Assembly (NCBI GenBank): GCA_016177865.1
Contig: JACOUJ010000123.1
Span: forward strand, 1 to 7,941
Length of the DNA: 7,941 bases
Direction of reading: 5' to 3'
Source of the DNA: Candidatus Rokuibacteriota bacterium
Lineage (GTDB): Bacteria; Methylomirabilota; Methylomirabilia; Rokubacteriales; JACOUJ01
How positions within the stretch are numbered: position 1 is the first letter of the stretch; each line of letters begins with the position of its first letter. The notes below the pieces were generated by a model, which had not been told where the DNA came from, made no database searches, and saw nothing but the letters and a program-made list of their open reading frames with translations. The position numbers were made by a program, and so were the translations under genes. Shown piece after piece: positions 1 to 6,474 of the stretch.

Positions 1-244
1 GACGAATCTCAATCTCCCTCCAGCGCACCCCCATGGCGAGCCCCGTGCCCAGAGCCTTCAAGGCCGCTTCCTTTGCCGCAAAGCGCGCGGCGAGGTGTTG
101 CTCCGGCCTCCGCCGCTTGAGGCAGTAGGACAGCTCCTCCGGCGTGAAGACCCGGGAGAGGAATCGGCGGTCCCACCGCTCCATCATCTCGCGGATTCGC
201 TCCACCCGGACAAGGTCCACACCGATCCCCGTGACGGCGCTCAT
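1..244 (-). CDS. acpS: Holo-[acyl-carrier-protein] synthase AcpS, N-terminal 81 residues (3' end outside window)
   Basis: AcpS transfers 4'-phosphopantetheine from CoA to a serine of apo-ACP, activating the carrier protein for fatty acid synthesis in the cytoplasm. Translation from the ATG at 242-244 begins MSAVTGIGVDLVRVERI, the classic AcpS start with the metal-binding Asp in GIGVDL. It continues with RVFTPEEL (about residues 31-38), then HLAARFAAKEAALKALGTG (about 48-66), which carries the second acidic metal ligand (E in AAKEA) and the KALGTG signature. The frame is open to base 1; a full protein is usually about 120-130 aa, so about one third is missing. The start overlaps the stop of the upstream gene by four bases (ATGA, 241-244), and an AGGAG lies six bases before the ATG, so translation is probably coupled to that gene. 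The glmM to acpS order is common in bacteria. Confidence 0.95.
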   Translation of the reverse strand, partial: MSAVTGIGVDLVRVERIREMMERWDRRFLSRVFTPEELSYCLKRRRPEQHLAARFAAKEAALKALGTGLAMGVRWREIEIR

Positions 245-690
245 CGGCGACTCCTGAGCCGCTCGCTGATCGCGCTAAGGATCATTTGTTCGGCGCCCCG
301 TGATGGCGCCTCCTGAACCCAGTCTCCGCCCCTCTTGCGCTTCTGAACCTCGACGACGACCCCCACTTTGGTCGTGAGAGGATCAAAGCGCTCGAGGCGC
401 ACGGTCACGGTCTCCCGCACGCGGTCGTACGCGAGTCGGTCCACACCCTGGGAGGGCCACTCCGATTCGGACACGACCACCCCTTGACCCTTATCCTCTC
501 GCGAAATCACCAACGGTCCGACCGTGTTGAGAATCGCCTGCCAGACCCGATCAAAAGGGACGTCGTTGACCACGATCATGAGTTGGTCCTTCGGCTGGCC
601 AATCGCCGCGTGCGCCATGATCCCGGATCCCAAAAACCCGAGCACGATGACCCCGACGAGCCCCTTCACTCGACGCCCAGAGAATCTCAT
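241..690 (-). CDS. Secreted or periplasmic protein of unknown function, 149 aa
   Basis: I do not recognise this gene as a named family. Residues 1-28 form a typical Sec signal peptide: basic start (MRFSGRRVK), hydrophobic core (GLVGVIVLGFLGSGIM) and a probable AHA cleavage site. There is no lipobox cysteine, so it looks periplasmic or exported rather than a lipoprotein. The mature part (about 120 residues) alternates short strands and helices. The segment NDVPFDRVWQAILNTV followed by a strand with DKGQGVVVSE resembles small envelope proteins with a helix-grip arrangement (as in BamC-like domains), but this is only a pattern impression. The start ATG (688-690) overlaps the stop of the metalloprotease gene (ATGA), and the stop overlaps acpS, so it is embedded in the glmM operon. 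An envelope role is an inference from signal peptide and context. Confidence 0.75.
   Translation of the reverse strand: MRFSGRRVKGLVGVIVLGFLGSGIMAHAAIGQPKDQLMIVVNDVPFDRVWQAILNTVGPLVISREDKGQGVVVSESEWPSQGVDRLAYDRVRETVTVRLERFDPLTTKVGVVVEVQKRKRGGDWVQEAPSRGAEQMILSAISERLRSRR
251..255 (-). promoter_or_regulatory. Ribosome binding site of acpS
   Basis: The minus strand reads AGGAG here, six bases upstream of the acpS ATG at 242-244 and inside the 3' end of the preceding gene. It is one of only two convincing Shine-Dalgarno sequences in the window and supports the ATGA-overlap start. Confidence 0.7.
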
Positions 691-1190
691 GGCCGACGCG
701 GGGGGGTCACGAACGTCACACTCTGAAGCCCGCCCCTCGTCGTCAAGCTCCCCTTGGCGACCTGGGAGACCTTGACGATGGTCCCCGGCGGATTCGAGTA
801 GAGGGTCCGGATCATATCAGCGACCTGCCCGGTGATTTGCCCATTCCCTCCGTCGGGATCCATCAGCCCACCGTCGGAGGTGTGGCCCAGAAACCCGATC
901 GAATGCCCGGCCTCGTGGGCAATGGTGTCCACGCACGCGGGCGTCCCCGAGATCGGCGAGAGGGTGATGTCGGCCCGCGTGATACCTCCTGCGGCCGTAA
1001 AGAAGACTACCGTCTGGGCGCAGATATCCGGGTCCGCCTCGCCGAGTCGCACCTTGATGCCCGCTGTATCCCCGATAAAGACGAACGTGACGGCCCCGCC
1101 CGTGGCGTCCCGCCAGCGGTTGAAGTCGGCCTCGGCGTTGGGAATCCGCCCCGTGTCTACCGTCATGGGAAGGGTTGGCCACCGCGTCAA
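687..1190 (-). CDS. Metzincin-type zinc metalloprotease domain protein, N-terminally truncated
   Basis: This is a zinc endopeptidase-like protein with a matrixin-like catalytic domain. The zinc motif HEAGHSIGFLGH is at about residues 92-103 (numbered from the TTG at 1188-1190), with the catalytic Glu after the first His. It is followed by GGLMDP, a probable Met-turn. An upstream TRWPTLPMTVDTG and W..ATGG segment match the first strands of such domains. The third His comes one residue later than in the standard HExxHxxGxxH. The only candidate start is a weak TTG overlapping the glmM stop (TTGA). The same frame stays open and protein-like upstream to about 1259, inside the glmM tail, but has no start codon and no signal peptide. 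Relatives are normally exported, so the N-terminus was probably lost in a deletion that also clipped glmM. The stop overlaps the next gene (ATGA, 687-690). Confidence 0.7.
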   Translation of the reverse strand: MTRWPTLPMTVDTGRIPNAEADFNRWRDATGGAVTFVFIGDTAGIKVRLGEADPDICAQTVVFFTAAGGITRADITLSPISGTPACVDTIAHEAGHSIGFLGHTSDGGLMDPDGGNGQITGQVADMIRTLYSNPPGTIVKVSQVAKGSLTTRGGLQSVTFVTPPRRP

Positions 1191-2563
1191 GACCCCGCCG
1201 TTGACGGAGGCGTTATGCTGGAAGAGAAACGCATCGGTGATGCCAGACGGGGGCGCGCCGCGACGGTCGCTTCGTCCTGACCCTCCACCATCACCCGCGC
1301 CAAGGGTTCCGTGCCGGAGTAACGGACGAGGACCCGCCCGCGGCCATCCATCGCGTTTTCGATCTCTTTGAGGCGCACGCTCAGGCGAGGGAGGTCCTCC
1401 AGCGGCGGCTTCGCGCGGACCGCCACGTTGATCAGCCGCTGCGGGGACTTCCGCATGCAGCCCGCCAGAACGCTGAGGGGCTGACGGGTTTCCTGGATGA
1501 GGCGAAGCAGTTGGAGTGCCGAGATGATTCCGTCCCCGGCGGTCGAGTGCTCAAGAAAGATGATGTGACCCGACTGCTCCCCGCCGAGAACCGCTCCAAG
1601 GCGTAGCATCTCCTCGAGCACGTACCGGTCCCCCACCGGGGTTCGAACCATCCGAATGCCCGCCTCTTTGAGGGAGATCTCAAGCCCCACGTTCGCCATG
1701 AGCGTGGTCACCACCGAGAGGCTCGGGAGCCGCCCACTCCGGTGGAGATCGCGCGCGAACAGCGCCAGGAGGAAATCGCCATCCCGAACTTCCCCGGCTT
1801 CGTCCACAGAGATGAGGCGATCGCCATCCCCGTCAAAGGCCAGTCCGACATGCGCCCCTTCTTTCCTGACCCGGCGCTGGAGCGCTTCGGGAAAGAGCGC
1901 CCCCACGTGGTGGTTGATGTTGCGGCCGGTTGGGCGGGCCCCGATCGTCACGACCTCGGCCCCGAGACGCCGGAGGATCCTCGGGGCCAGGCGATAGGTC
2001 GCTCCATGGGCGCAATCCACCACGATCCGCATCCCGTCAAGCCGAACTCCTGGAACCGTTCCAAACACAAACGCCTCGTAGGCGGCCTCCGCCCCCACAT
2101 GGGCGCGGACGGTCCCGACCCCCTGGCCCACCGGGCGCGGGAGAGACTCCAACGAGGCAAGCCGATCCTCTATCTCTTCTTCCAACTCGTCAGACAACTT
2201 CATCCCCGTCGGCGCGAAGAACTTGATCCCGTTGTCCTCGTACGGATTGTGAGAGGCGGAGATCACCACACCGCCGTCGGCGTCGAGGGCCCGGGTGAGA
2301 AACGCGACCGCGGGCGTTGGCATCACCCCCACGAGAACACACTCGGCCCCCGCTGAAGAGACTCCAGCGGCGAGCGCGGCTTCAAGCATCGGCCCGGAAA
2401 GGCGCGTGTCTCGCCCAACGATAAGACGTCCGCGCGAACCGGCGCCGCGTTTCTCTCTCAGGAGGACCGCCCCAATCCGCCCCAGCTGAAAGGCCAACTC
2501 CGGGGTGAGTGGCTCCTGGTTGGCCACGCCACGAACACCGTCGGTGCCGAAGAGCCGTGGCAT
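1187..2563 (-). CDS. glmM: Phosphoglucosamine mutase GlmM with aberrant C-terminus
   Basis: GlmM converts glucosamine-6-phosphate to glucosamine-1-phosphate, feeding UDP-GlcNAc, peptidoglycan and LPS synthesis. The ATG at 2561-2563 gives MPRLFGTDGVRG, the canonical N-terminus. The catalytic phosphoserine motif ISASHNP is at residues 101-107 (Ser104), the Mg-binding DGDGDR at 244-249, the sugar-specificity loop GGEQSGH at 327-333 and the phosphate-binding RYSGTEP at 414-420. The family sequence is intact to VEGQDEATV (ending at residue 434). A normal GlmM then has a final helix of about 15 residues. Here the frame instead gives 24 unrelated Arg/Ser/Pro-rich residues and stops at 1187-1189. The other two frames do not encode the missing helix, so a deletion rather than a simple frameshift is likely. 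The catalytic residues are all present. The start lies three bases after the ybbR/cdaR stop. Confidence 0.93.
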   Translation of the reverse strand: MPRLFGTDGVRGVANQEPLTPELAFQLGRIGAVLLREKRGAGSRGRLIVGRDTRLSGPMLEAALAAGVSSAGAECVLVGVMPTPAVAFLTRALDADGGVVISASHNPYEDNGIKFFAPTGMKLSDELEEEIEDRLASLESLPRPVGQGVGTVRAHVGAEAAYEAFVFGTVPGVRLDGMRIVVDCAHGATYRLAPRILRRLGAEVVTIGARPTGRNINHHVGALFPEALQRRVRKEGAHVGLAFDGDGDRLISVDEAGEVRDGDFLLALFARDLHRSGRLPSLSVVTTLMANVGLEISLKEAGIRMVRTPVGDRYVLEEMLRLGAVLGGEQSGHIIFLEHSTAGDGIISALQLLRLIQETRQPLSVLAGCMRKSPQRLINVAVRAKPPLEDLPRLSVRLKEIENAMDGRGRVLVRYSGTEPLARVMVEGQDEATVAARPRLASPMRFSSSITPPSTAGS

Positions 2564-2566
2564 GAC

Positions 2567-3019
2567 CTACTTGGAACTCTGAGAGGCGGGTGATTCGGAA
2601 AGTTGCGGGGCCGCGGGGGTCCGCGCGGTCGACGACGGTTGAAGATGGAGCTTGAGGCGAGACGGGGTCACGCCAAGGATATGGACCCCCCGGGGCGCGC
2701 GGACCAACTCGGGGGCAAGCCGTATCGTCCTCTCCCCCGCCCGGGCCTCCCGAAGATTTATCGCGACCCGGATATCCCGATTCCCCAGTCGGCTCAGCAC
2801 ACTCCGAAGCCCCCGGATCCGCACGTCCACCGAATCACTATCGCCGATGACCTCGAGCCCCGGGGGAATCTGGCCAAACTCGATCGGGAGGGACATGACC
2901 GTCTCTACCTTCTCCTCGCTCGCCACAAAGACCCAAAGCAGCGCGGCCAACACGATCGAGAGGAGCTTGAGCTGCCAGTGGTCGGCTAACCAGGACGGAA
3001 AAACCCGAGGACCCACCAT
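2567..3019 (-). CDS. cdaR: YbbR/CdaR-like domain membrane protein, 150 aa
   Basis: Residues 14-33 (about WQLKLLSIVLAALLWVFVAS) form one N-terminal transmembrane anchor. It is followed by a single YbbR domain (about residues 38-126), including MSLPIEFGQIPPGLEV and VDVRIRG, and a low-complexity Ser/Pro/Ala tail. In Firmicutes CdaR has several YbbR repeats and modulates the diadenylate cyclase CdaA; short one-domain forms next to glmM are found in other phyla. The symbol is by position and domain only. The gene ends three bases before glmM, which fits the conserved cdaA-cdaR-glmM order, but no cdaA is present upstream: instead a palindromic repeat begins 12 bases before the start. The ATG at 3017-3019 is the natural start (in-frame TAG just upstream), with no strong Shine-Dalgarno sequence. 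Confidence 0.85.
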   Translation of the reverse strand: MVGPRVFPSWLADHWQLKLLSIVLAALLWVFVASEEKVETVMSLPIEFGQIPPGLEVIGDSDSVDVRIRGLRSVLSRLGNRDIRVAINLREARAGERTIRLAPELVRAPRGVHILGVTPSRLKLHLQPSSTARTPAAPQLSESPASQSSK

Positions 3020-3030
3020 GACAATCGCCT

Positions 3031-3178
3031 AGCAGCCCCCTGAAAAACTTGGACAGGCTGAGCAAAAAGGTCCAGATGCAAGGCGGTGAGGAGCGAGGAG
3101 GGAGGCGTATTCGGTCATACGTTGCACCGACGAGCGACGAAACCAACGCCCCAGATGGGCCTTTTTCATCAGCCTGCT
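3031..3178. repeat. 148-bp imperfect palindromic dispersed repeat (MITE- or REP-like)
   Basis: The whole intergenic gap between the coxE-like gene and cdaR is one inverted-repeat element. The ends 3031-3047 (AGCAGCCCCCTGAAAAA) and 3162-3178 are inverted copies matching at 13 of 17 bases. A second inner copy, 3054-3070 (CAGGCTGAGCAAAAAGG), matches the reverse complement of 3160-3176 at 15 of 17. The centre is a small hairpin, CGTAT (3106-3110) with ATACG (3117-3121). It has no coding capacity. From memory, similar sequences with CAGGCTG..GAAAAAGG ends occur in many copies in NC10, Rokubacteria and deltaproteobacterial genomes; this was not checked. No target-site duplication is evident. One end lies inside the coxE stop codon. 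Confidence 0.75.
3148..3166 (+). terminator. Possible Rho-independent terminator-like hairpin within the repeat
   Basis: On the plus strand GCCC (3148-3151), loop CAGAT and GGGC (3157-3160) are followed by CTTTTT. The stem is only four base pairs and the orientation is opposite to all genes here, so it would stop only antisense transcription. A role is uncertain. Confidence 0.25.
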
Positions 3179-4325
3179 AAAGCACCAGGTGGCGTTCGAG
3201 GGCCCGTAAGCTCGCCACATTATGGACCGGAGCAAATCGGTCAATGTGCGGCAGGGCTGTGGCCATCCCGAGGGTCAAAGGTCGGTAGTCCGGGCTCCCG
3301 AGCAGCGGATTCAGCCACACGAGACGGGCGGCCCGCGCCTTGATGGCGGCGAGGGCGCGGTCCAGAATGGTCACGTCCCCGGTATCCCACCCATCGCTGA
3401 CGATGATCACGATGGTGCGTCGGTCCACGAAGCCCCGAATGAACACGCGGTTGAACGCCTCAAGCGATTCGCCGATGCGGGTCCCACCCGACCACTGAGG
3501 GGCGAGTCGGGCGGCCTCGCGGAGAGCGCGGGGGAAGTTCACGCCGCGAAGCGCCGGGGTCAGGCGCGTGAGCTGGGTCGAGAAGGCAAAGGACTCCACC
3601 CGCTGGAATCCCCGATGGAACCCGTAGAGGAATTGAAGGAAGAAGCGGCTGTAGAGATCCATCGAGCCGGAGACATCACAGAGCAGGACCAGCCGGGTCT
3701 TGCGGATCCGGCGCCGACGCCGAAGAAGCTCGATCGGATCACCTCCGAAGCGGAGGCTCGCGCGGAAGGTGCGTCTGAGGTCCACGTAGCGCGAGCGCCG
3801 GGCCTGCTGCTTGCGTCGCGAGACGCGGAGGGCAACGCGACGGGCGATTCGGGCCACGAGGCGGCGGATCTCCTCAACCTCGTCAGCTTTGACTTCCCCG
3901 AAATCCTTTACGATCAGGCGCTCCTCAGGACTCGCGCCGGGAACCGGTAATTCCTCCGCTGACGAGGACTCCTGAGCCCACTCCTCGAGCCCCTCGATCT
4001 CTCTCCGCGACGGCTCGGGCCTCGGCGGGCGCCTGAGCGCGCCCTCCGGCGAGAGGTCGTCGAGGACGCCGCCTGATTGTTGAGAAGACATTATTCTGCC
4101 CCACAAGGCATCGAACAGATCATCGATGATTGACAGGCTGTCGCGGCCGGTGGCAAAAATACTCCGAACCGCAAGGCGAACCTCCTCCCGGTCTCCCAGG
4201 TCAATCGCTTCGAGGGCGCGGAGCAGATCCGTCGCCTCGCTCGCCGTCACCTGAACGCCGCGCCTTCGAAGGGCGCGGCCAAAGGCCACGACGTGGGTGG
4301 TCAGATCCCGGGATGCGACGGTCAT
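3177..4325 (-). CDS. coxE: CoxE-type von Willebrand factor A domain protein, 382 aa
   Basis: CoxE-type proteins work with a MoxR-family AAA+ ATPase (CoxD) in maturation of molybdenum hydroxylases; in aerobic CO dehydrogenase the pair is linked to assembly of the Mo/Cu active site. The VWA domain is in the C-terminal half: RLVLLCDVSGSMDLYS carries the MIDAS DxSxS at residues 217-221, GGTRIGESL supplies the MIDAS Thr (282), and VSDGWDTG supplies the MIDAS Asp (311). All MIDAS residues are present. The N-terminal half is helical and charged, with an Arg-rich stretch (about 155-210). The length is normal for the family. The ATG (4323-4325) overlaps the coxD stop as ATGA, so the two are translationally coupled. 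The stop codon TAG at 3177-3179 straddles the end of the palindromic repeat, so the last residues may have been altered by its insertion. Confidence 0.9.
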   Translation of the reverse strand: MTVASRDLTTHVVAFGRALRRRGVQVTASEATDLLRALEAIDLGDREEVRLAVRSIFATGRDSLSIIDDLFDALWGRIMSSQQSGGVLDDLSPEGALRRPPRPEPSRREIEGLEEWAQESSSAEELPVPGASPEERLIVKDFGEVKADEVEEIRRLVARIARRVALRVSRRKQQARRSRYVDLRRTFRASLRFGGDPIELLRRRRRIRKTRLVLLCDVSGSMDLYSRFFLQFLYGFHRGFQRVESFAFSTQLTRLTPALRGVNFPRALREAARLAPQWSGGTRIGESLEAFNRVFIRGFVDRRTIVIIVSDGWDTGDVTILDRALAAIKARAARLVWLNPLLGSPDYRPLTLGMATALPHIDRFAPVHNVASLRALERHLVL

Positions 4326-6427
4326 TTTGACTGCGAGGCGGCGGCAAGAAGGCCCGGGAGCGCTTCGGCCTTGACCTGCGTCAGATCGTCCACATCCTTG
4401 AAGAGGCAGCCGAGGGTCTCTCGGACGATCTCAGGATCCAAGGCGTCTTGGTGCAGGGAGGTGAGCGCCAAGGCCCAGTCGAGCGTTTCGGCGATTCCGG
4501 GGACCTTGGCGAGGTGAAGACGGCGAGTCTCTTGCATGAAGCGGCAGACCTGGGCGGCCAGCCGCTCGTTCATGTCGGGAACTTTGGTGCGGACGATGCG
4601 AAGCTCTTTCTCGAAGGTCGGATAGTCTATCCAGAGATAGAGACAGCGGCGCCGGAGGGCGTCGGAGAGGTCGCGGAAGCGGTTCGAGGTCAGGATCACA
4701 TACGGGCGGTGAGTGGCCCGAATCGTGCCCAGCTCGGGGATCGTCACCTGGAAGTCTGAGAGTACCTCGAGGAGGAACGCCTCAAACTCCTCATCACAGT
4801 TATGGGTCACAACTTGATTCGCAACGAAGTAGGGTTGCCCGTTGAGAACCAAATCGTAGACTGTCTGCGACCTCGAAATCCGTTCAACCGATGAGACTTC
4901 GCCGAGGACGATGCGTCCGTCAAGAAGCAACCGTAGGCCTGGCGAATCGACCGCTTCCGAGATCCGCCACAACGAATCGGCATTCGGCCGAATACGGCCA
5001 GAAAGCACATCATAGACCGTTTGATGGTGACGAATGGTGTGAAGTACTACATTCGTTCGAATGTGCTCGAGGATCGGCGTCACCAAGAAACGCGGTAGGG
5101 TTTCTGTCTTGCGAAATCCGGGGGACCTTATCCCCTCAGCAGCCCGTCGTTTCGCAAGTGAACAGAAACCGATCTTGCGAAGAAAGGCCGGGACGTCAGA
5201 AATCGACAGAGTGTAGTAGGGGCCACGGCCAAAGCCTTTAGGATTGGCTCTCACAATCGAGATCTGCCCATCGATCCCGAGGGACGACAGGAGATGCTGG
5301 ATTCCAATAAGGAGCGGAAGCGAAGCGGACGACACCGCCACCTGATGATCGCTGACCCAACCTTCGCCGTCAAAGTACCCACGAAGAAACCCAGCTCGCA
5401 TTTCTGTAGGCAAGCAAAAGACGAACGAAGGTACACGGCGATCGCGGCTCCGCGCGATTCCTTCCCCGAGGACCTTCTGGAGAAAGCGTCCGAGGGGCAA
5501 AGACCAGTAGGAGAGCTCGAAGTTCCGATGTGGCCCGCGACGAATCACGGGCCGGGCCCCGAGGGCCTGAACGAACTTGTTGGCGTAGATTTCGAGATTT
5601 CGCCGATCTTTATCGGCGATCGTCAACCGGCTTGAAGTAAAGCACCCGTCGGCCACGATGTAGCCGAAAAGCTCAAAGAGAGCGGTCCCAACCACCACGC
5701 GAAGCCCCCTCACAAATCTCCCGCACACCTCAGGGAAGCTCACACCAAGCGCTGTGCACAGGCGTGAAAGAGCCTCGGCCCGAAGCGAGTCTCTGGTAGA
5801 GATCGGCCCGAGGACGTTGGACAAATGGCTTGTCGAAATCCCCGCCTTCTGCCCCAGCTCCCGGTAGGTCAAGCCGCTCGCCCCGTACGCCTGGTACAGA
5901 TACCGTTTCCCAGATCGACTTAGCTTTAAGATCTCATCAGGGATGCTAAGATCTAGCTCGGGCTTCCCTACACCTTCGAGATATTTCCTGAGGGGCAGCC
6001 GATCTCCCCTTCTCAGTTGATCCCCCCGGACAATCTCGAACCCGTGGTCGTTGAATCGCGCGAACTTGTGCTCCGGGGTCACGTCAAGAGCTCGTCCCCC
6101 GACCATGACTCTCAGGACTTCGGACGTTTCGCGCTCGATGACCTTTTCTACCAGACTCGTCGTGGGACGAAACGTCGATGGGTCAAAGCTCAGGACTTGA
6201 TCACCCGCCGCGACTTCACGGGCGAGCTTGAGTCCGGTGGTCGTTGCCACGAGCGTATCCCCGGACACGCATCGGTCGATCTCATCGATCAATAACACCG
6301 GCCGCTGCCCGTTGTGCGTAATCGCTTGAAGGAGGGGACGCTTGAGGAGGAAGGACTCGGAGAAGATCTCCTGCTCCCGCTGGGCGGTCTCCTGGCCGCT
6401 GCCCTCCGAGAGCTTGATCCTGAGCAT
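4322..6427 (-). CDS. coxD: MoxR/CoxD-type AAA+ ATPase interrupted by an intein (main reading frame)
   Basis: This is the major part of a CoxD-like MoxR ATPase, a chaperone-type AAA+ protein that partners CoxE. The host protein is in two pieces around an intein. Before it, LLIDEIDR (residues 45-52) is Walker B. After it (from residue 544) the protein resumes as CDEEFEAFLLEVLSDFQ, then sensor 1 (VILTSNRFRDLS), the arginine-finger region (DALRRRCLYLWIDYP) and sensor 2 (GIAETLDWAL). The intein-free form would be about 300 aa with the N-terminal fragment, as expected for the family. The frame is already protein-like upstream of the ATG at 6425-6427 (GLDASTALYEWNYSKQ, from about 6475), so that ATG is not the real start. 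The true start is the ATG at 6621 in another frame. The two parts are separated by a deletion, and as sequenced the product lacks Walker A. The stop overlaps coxE (ATGA). Confidence 0.85.
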   Translation of the reverse strand: MLRIKLSEGSGQETAQREQEIFSESFLLKRPLLQAITHNGQRPVLLIDEIDRCVSGDTLVATTTGLKLAREVAAGDQVLSFDPSTFRPTTSLVEKVIERETSEVLRVMVGGRALDVTPEHKFARFNDHGFEIVRGDQLRRGDRLPLRKYLEGVGKPELDLSIPDEILKLSRSGKRYLYQAYGASGLTYRELGQKAGISTSHLSNVLGPISTRDSLRAEALSRLCTALGVSFPEVCGRFVRGLRVVVGTALFELFGYIVADGCFTSSRLTIADKDRRNLEIYANKFVQALGARPVIRRGPHRNFELSYWSLPLGRFLQKVLGEGIARSRDRRVPSFVFCLPTEMRAGFLRGYFDGEGWVSDHQVAVSSASLPLLIGIQHLLSSLGIDGQISIVRANPKGFGRGPYYTLSISDVPAFLRKIGFCSLAKRRAAEGIRSPGFRKTETLPRFLVTPILEHIRTNVVLHTIRHHQTVYDVLSGRIRPNADSLWRISEAVDSPGLRLLLDGRIVLGEVSSVERISRSQTVYDLVLNGQPYFVANQVVTHNCDEEFEAFLLEVLSDFQVTIPELGTIRATHRPYVILTSNRFRDLSDALRRRCLYLWIDYPTFEKELRIVRTKVPDMNERLAAQVCRFMQETRRLHLAKVPGIAETLDWALALTSLHQDALDPEIVRETLGCLFKDVDDLTQVKAEALPGLLAAASQSK
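4799..6271 (-). other. Intein (491 aa) with LAGLIDADG homing endonuclease, inserted after Walker B of the CoxD-like ATPase
   Basis: This is a self-splicing protein insert. It begins with Cys1 (codon 6269-6271; CVSGDTLVATTTG is block A) and ends with VVTHN (block G, Asn491 at 4799-4801), followed by the +1 extein Cys (4796-4798). Block B is TPEH (65-68) and block F is VYDLVLNGQPYFVANQ (471-486). The endonuclease core has two DOD motifs, LFGYIVADG (201-209) and LRGYFDGEG (296-304), with a P-containing block D before the second and LSSLGI as block H. Both acidic catalytic positions look intact (ADG, DGE). Two additional helix-turn-helix-like stretches lie at about 135-180 and 411-445. Removal joins IDEIDR to CDEEFEAF, where relatives have IDEIDRADEEFEAF, so the +1 Cys replaces a common Ala. 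Base composition is visibly less GC-rich than the host gene, in keeping with a mobile element. Confidence 0.93.
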
Positions 6428-6474
6428 CTGCTTCGAATAGTTCCACTCGTAGAGCGCGGTCGACGCGTCGAGCC

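Noticed and set aside
1188..1190. TTG as the authentic metalloprotease start
   Set aside because: It is kept only as the nominal start: protein-like sequence extends further upstream in frame, no signal peptide follows, and it coincides with an abnormal glmM end.
832..1371. Long plus-strand open frames across the window (for example 832-1371, 1742-2356, 3222-3950)
   Set aside because: They lie antisense to well-supported genes (metalloprotease, glmM, coxE), show no family motifs, and are expected in GC-rich DNA.
2838..3146. Minus-strand open frame running through the palindromic repeat into cdaR
   Set aside because: Its sequence is the repeat translated, then cdaR read in the wrong frame; there is no protein-family character.
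3148..3166. Terminator for the coxE transcript
   Set aside because: The T tract follows the hairpin only on the plus strand, opposite to the genes; the minus-strand side offers no strong stem before a U tract.
4799..6271. Group I/II intron or separate inserted gene instead of an intein
   Set aside because: The frame is continuous through both junctions, and splice blocks A, B, F and G with Cys1, THN and Cys+1 are in place.
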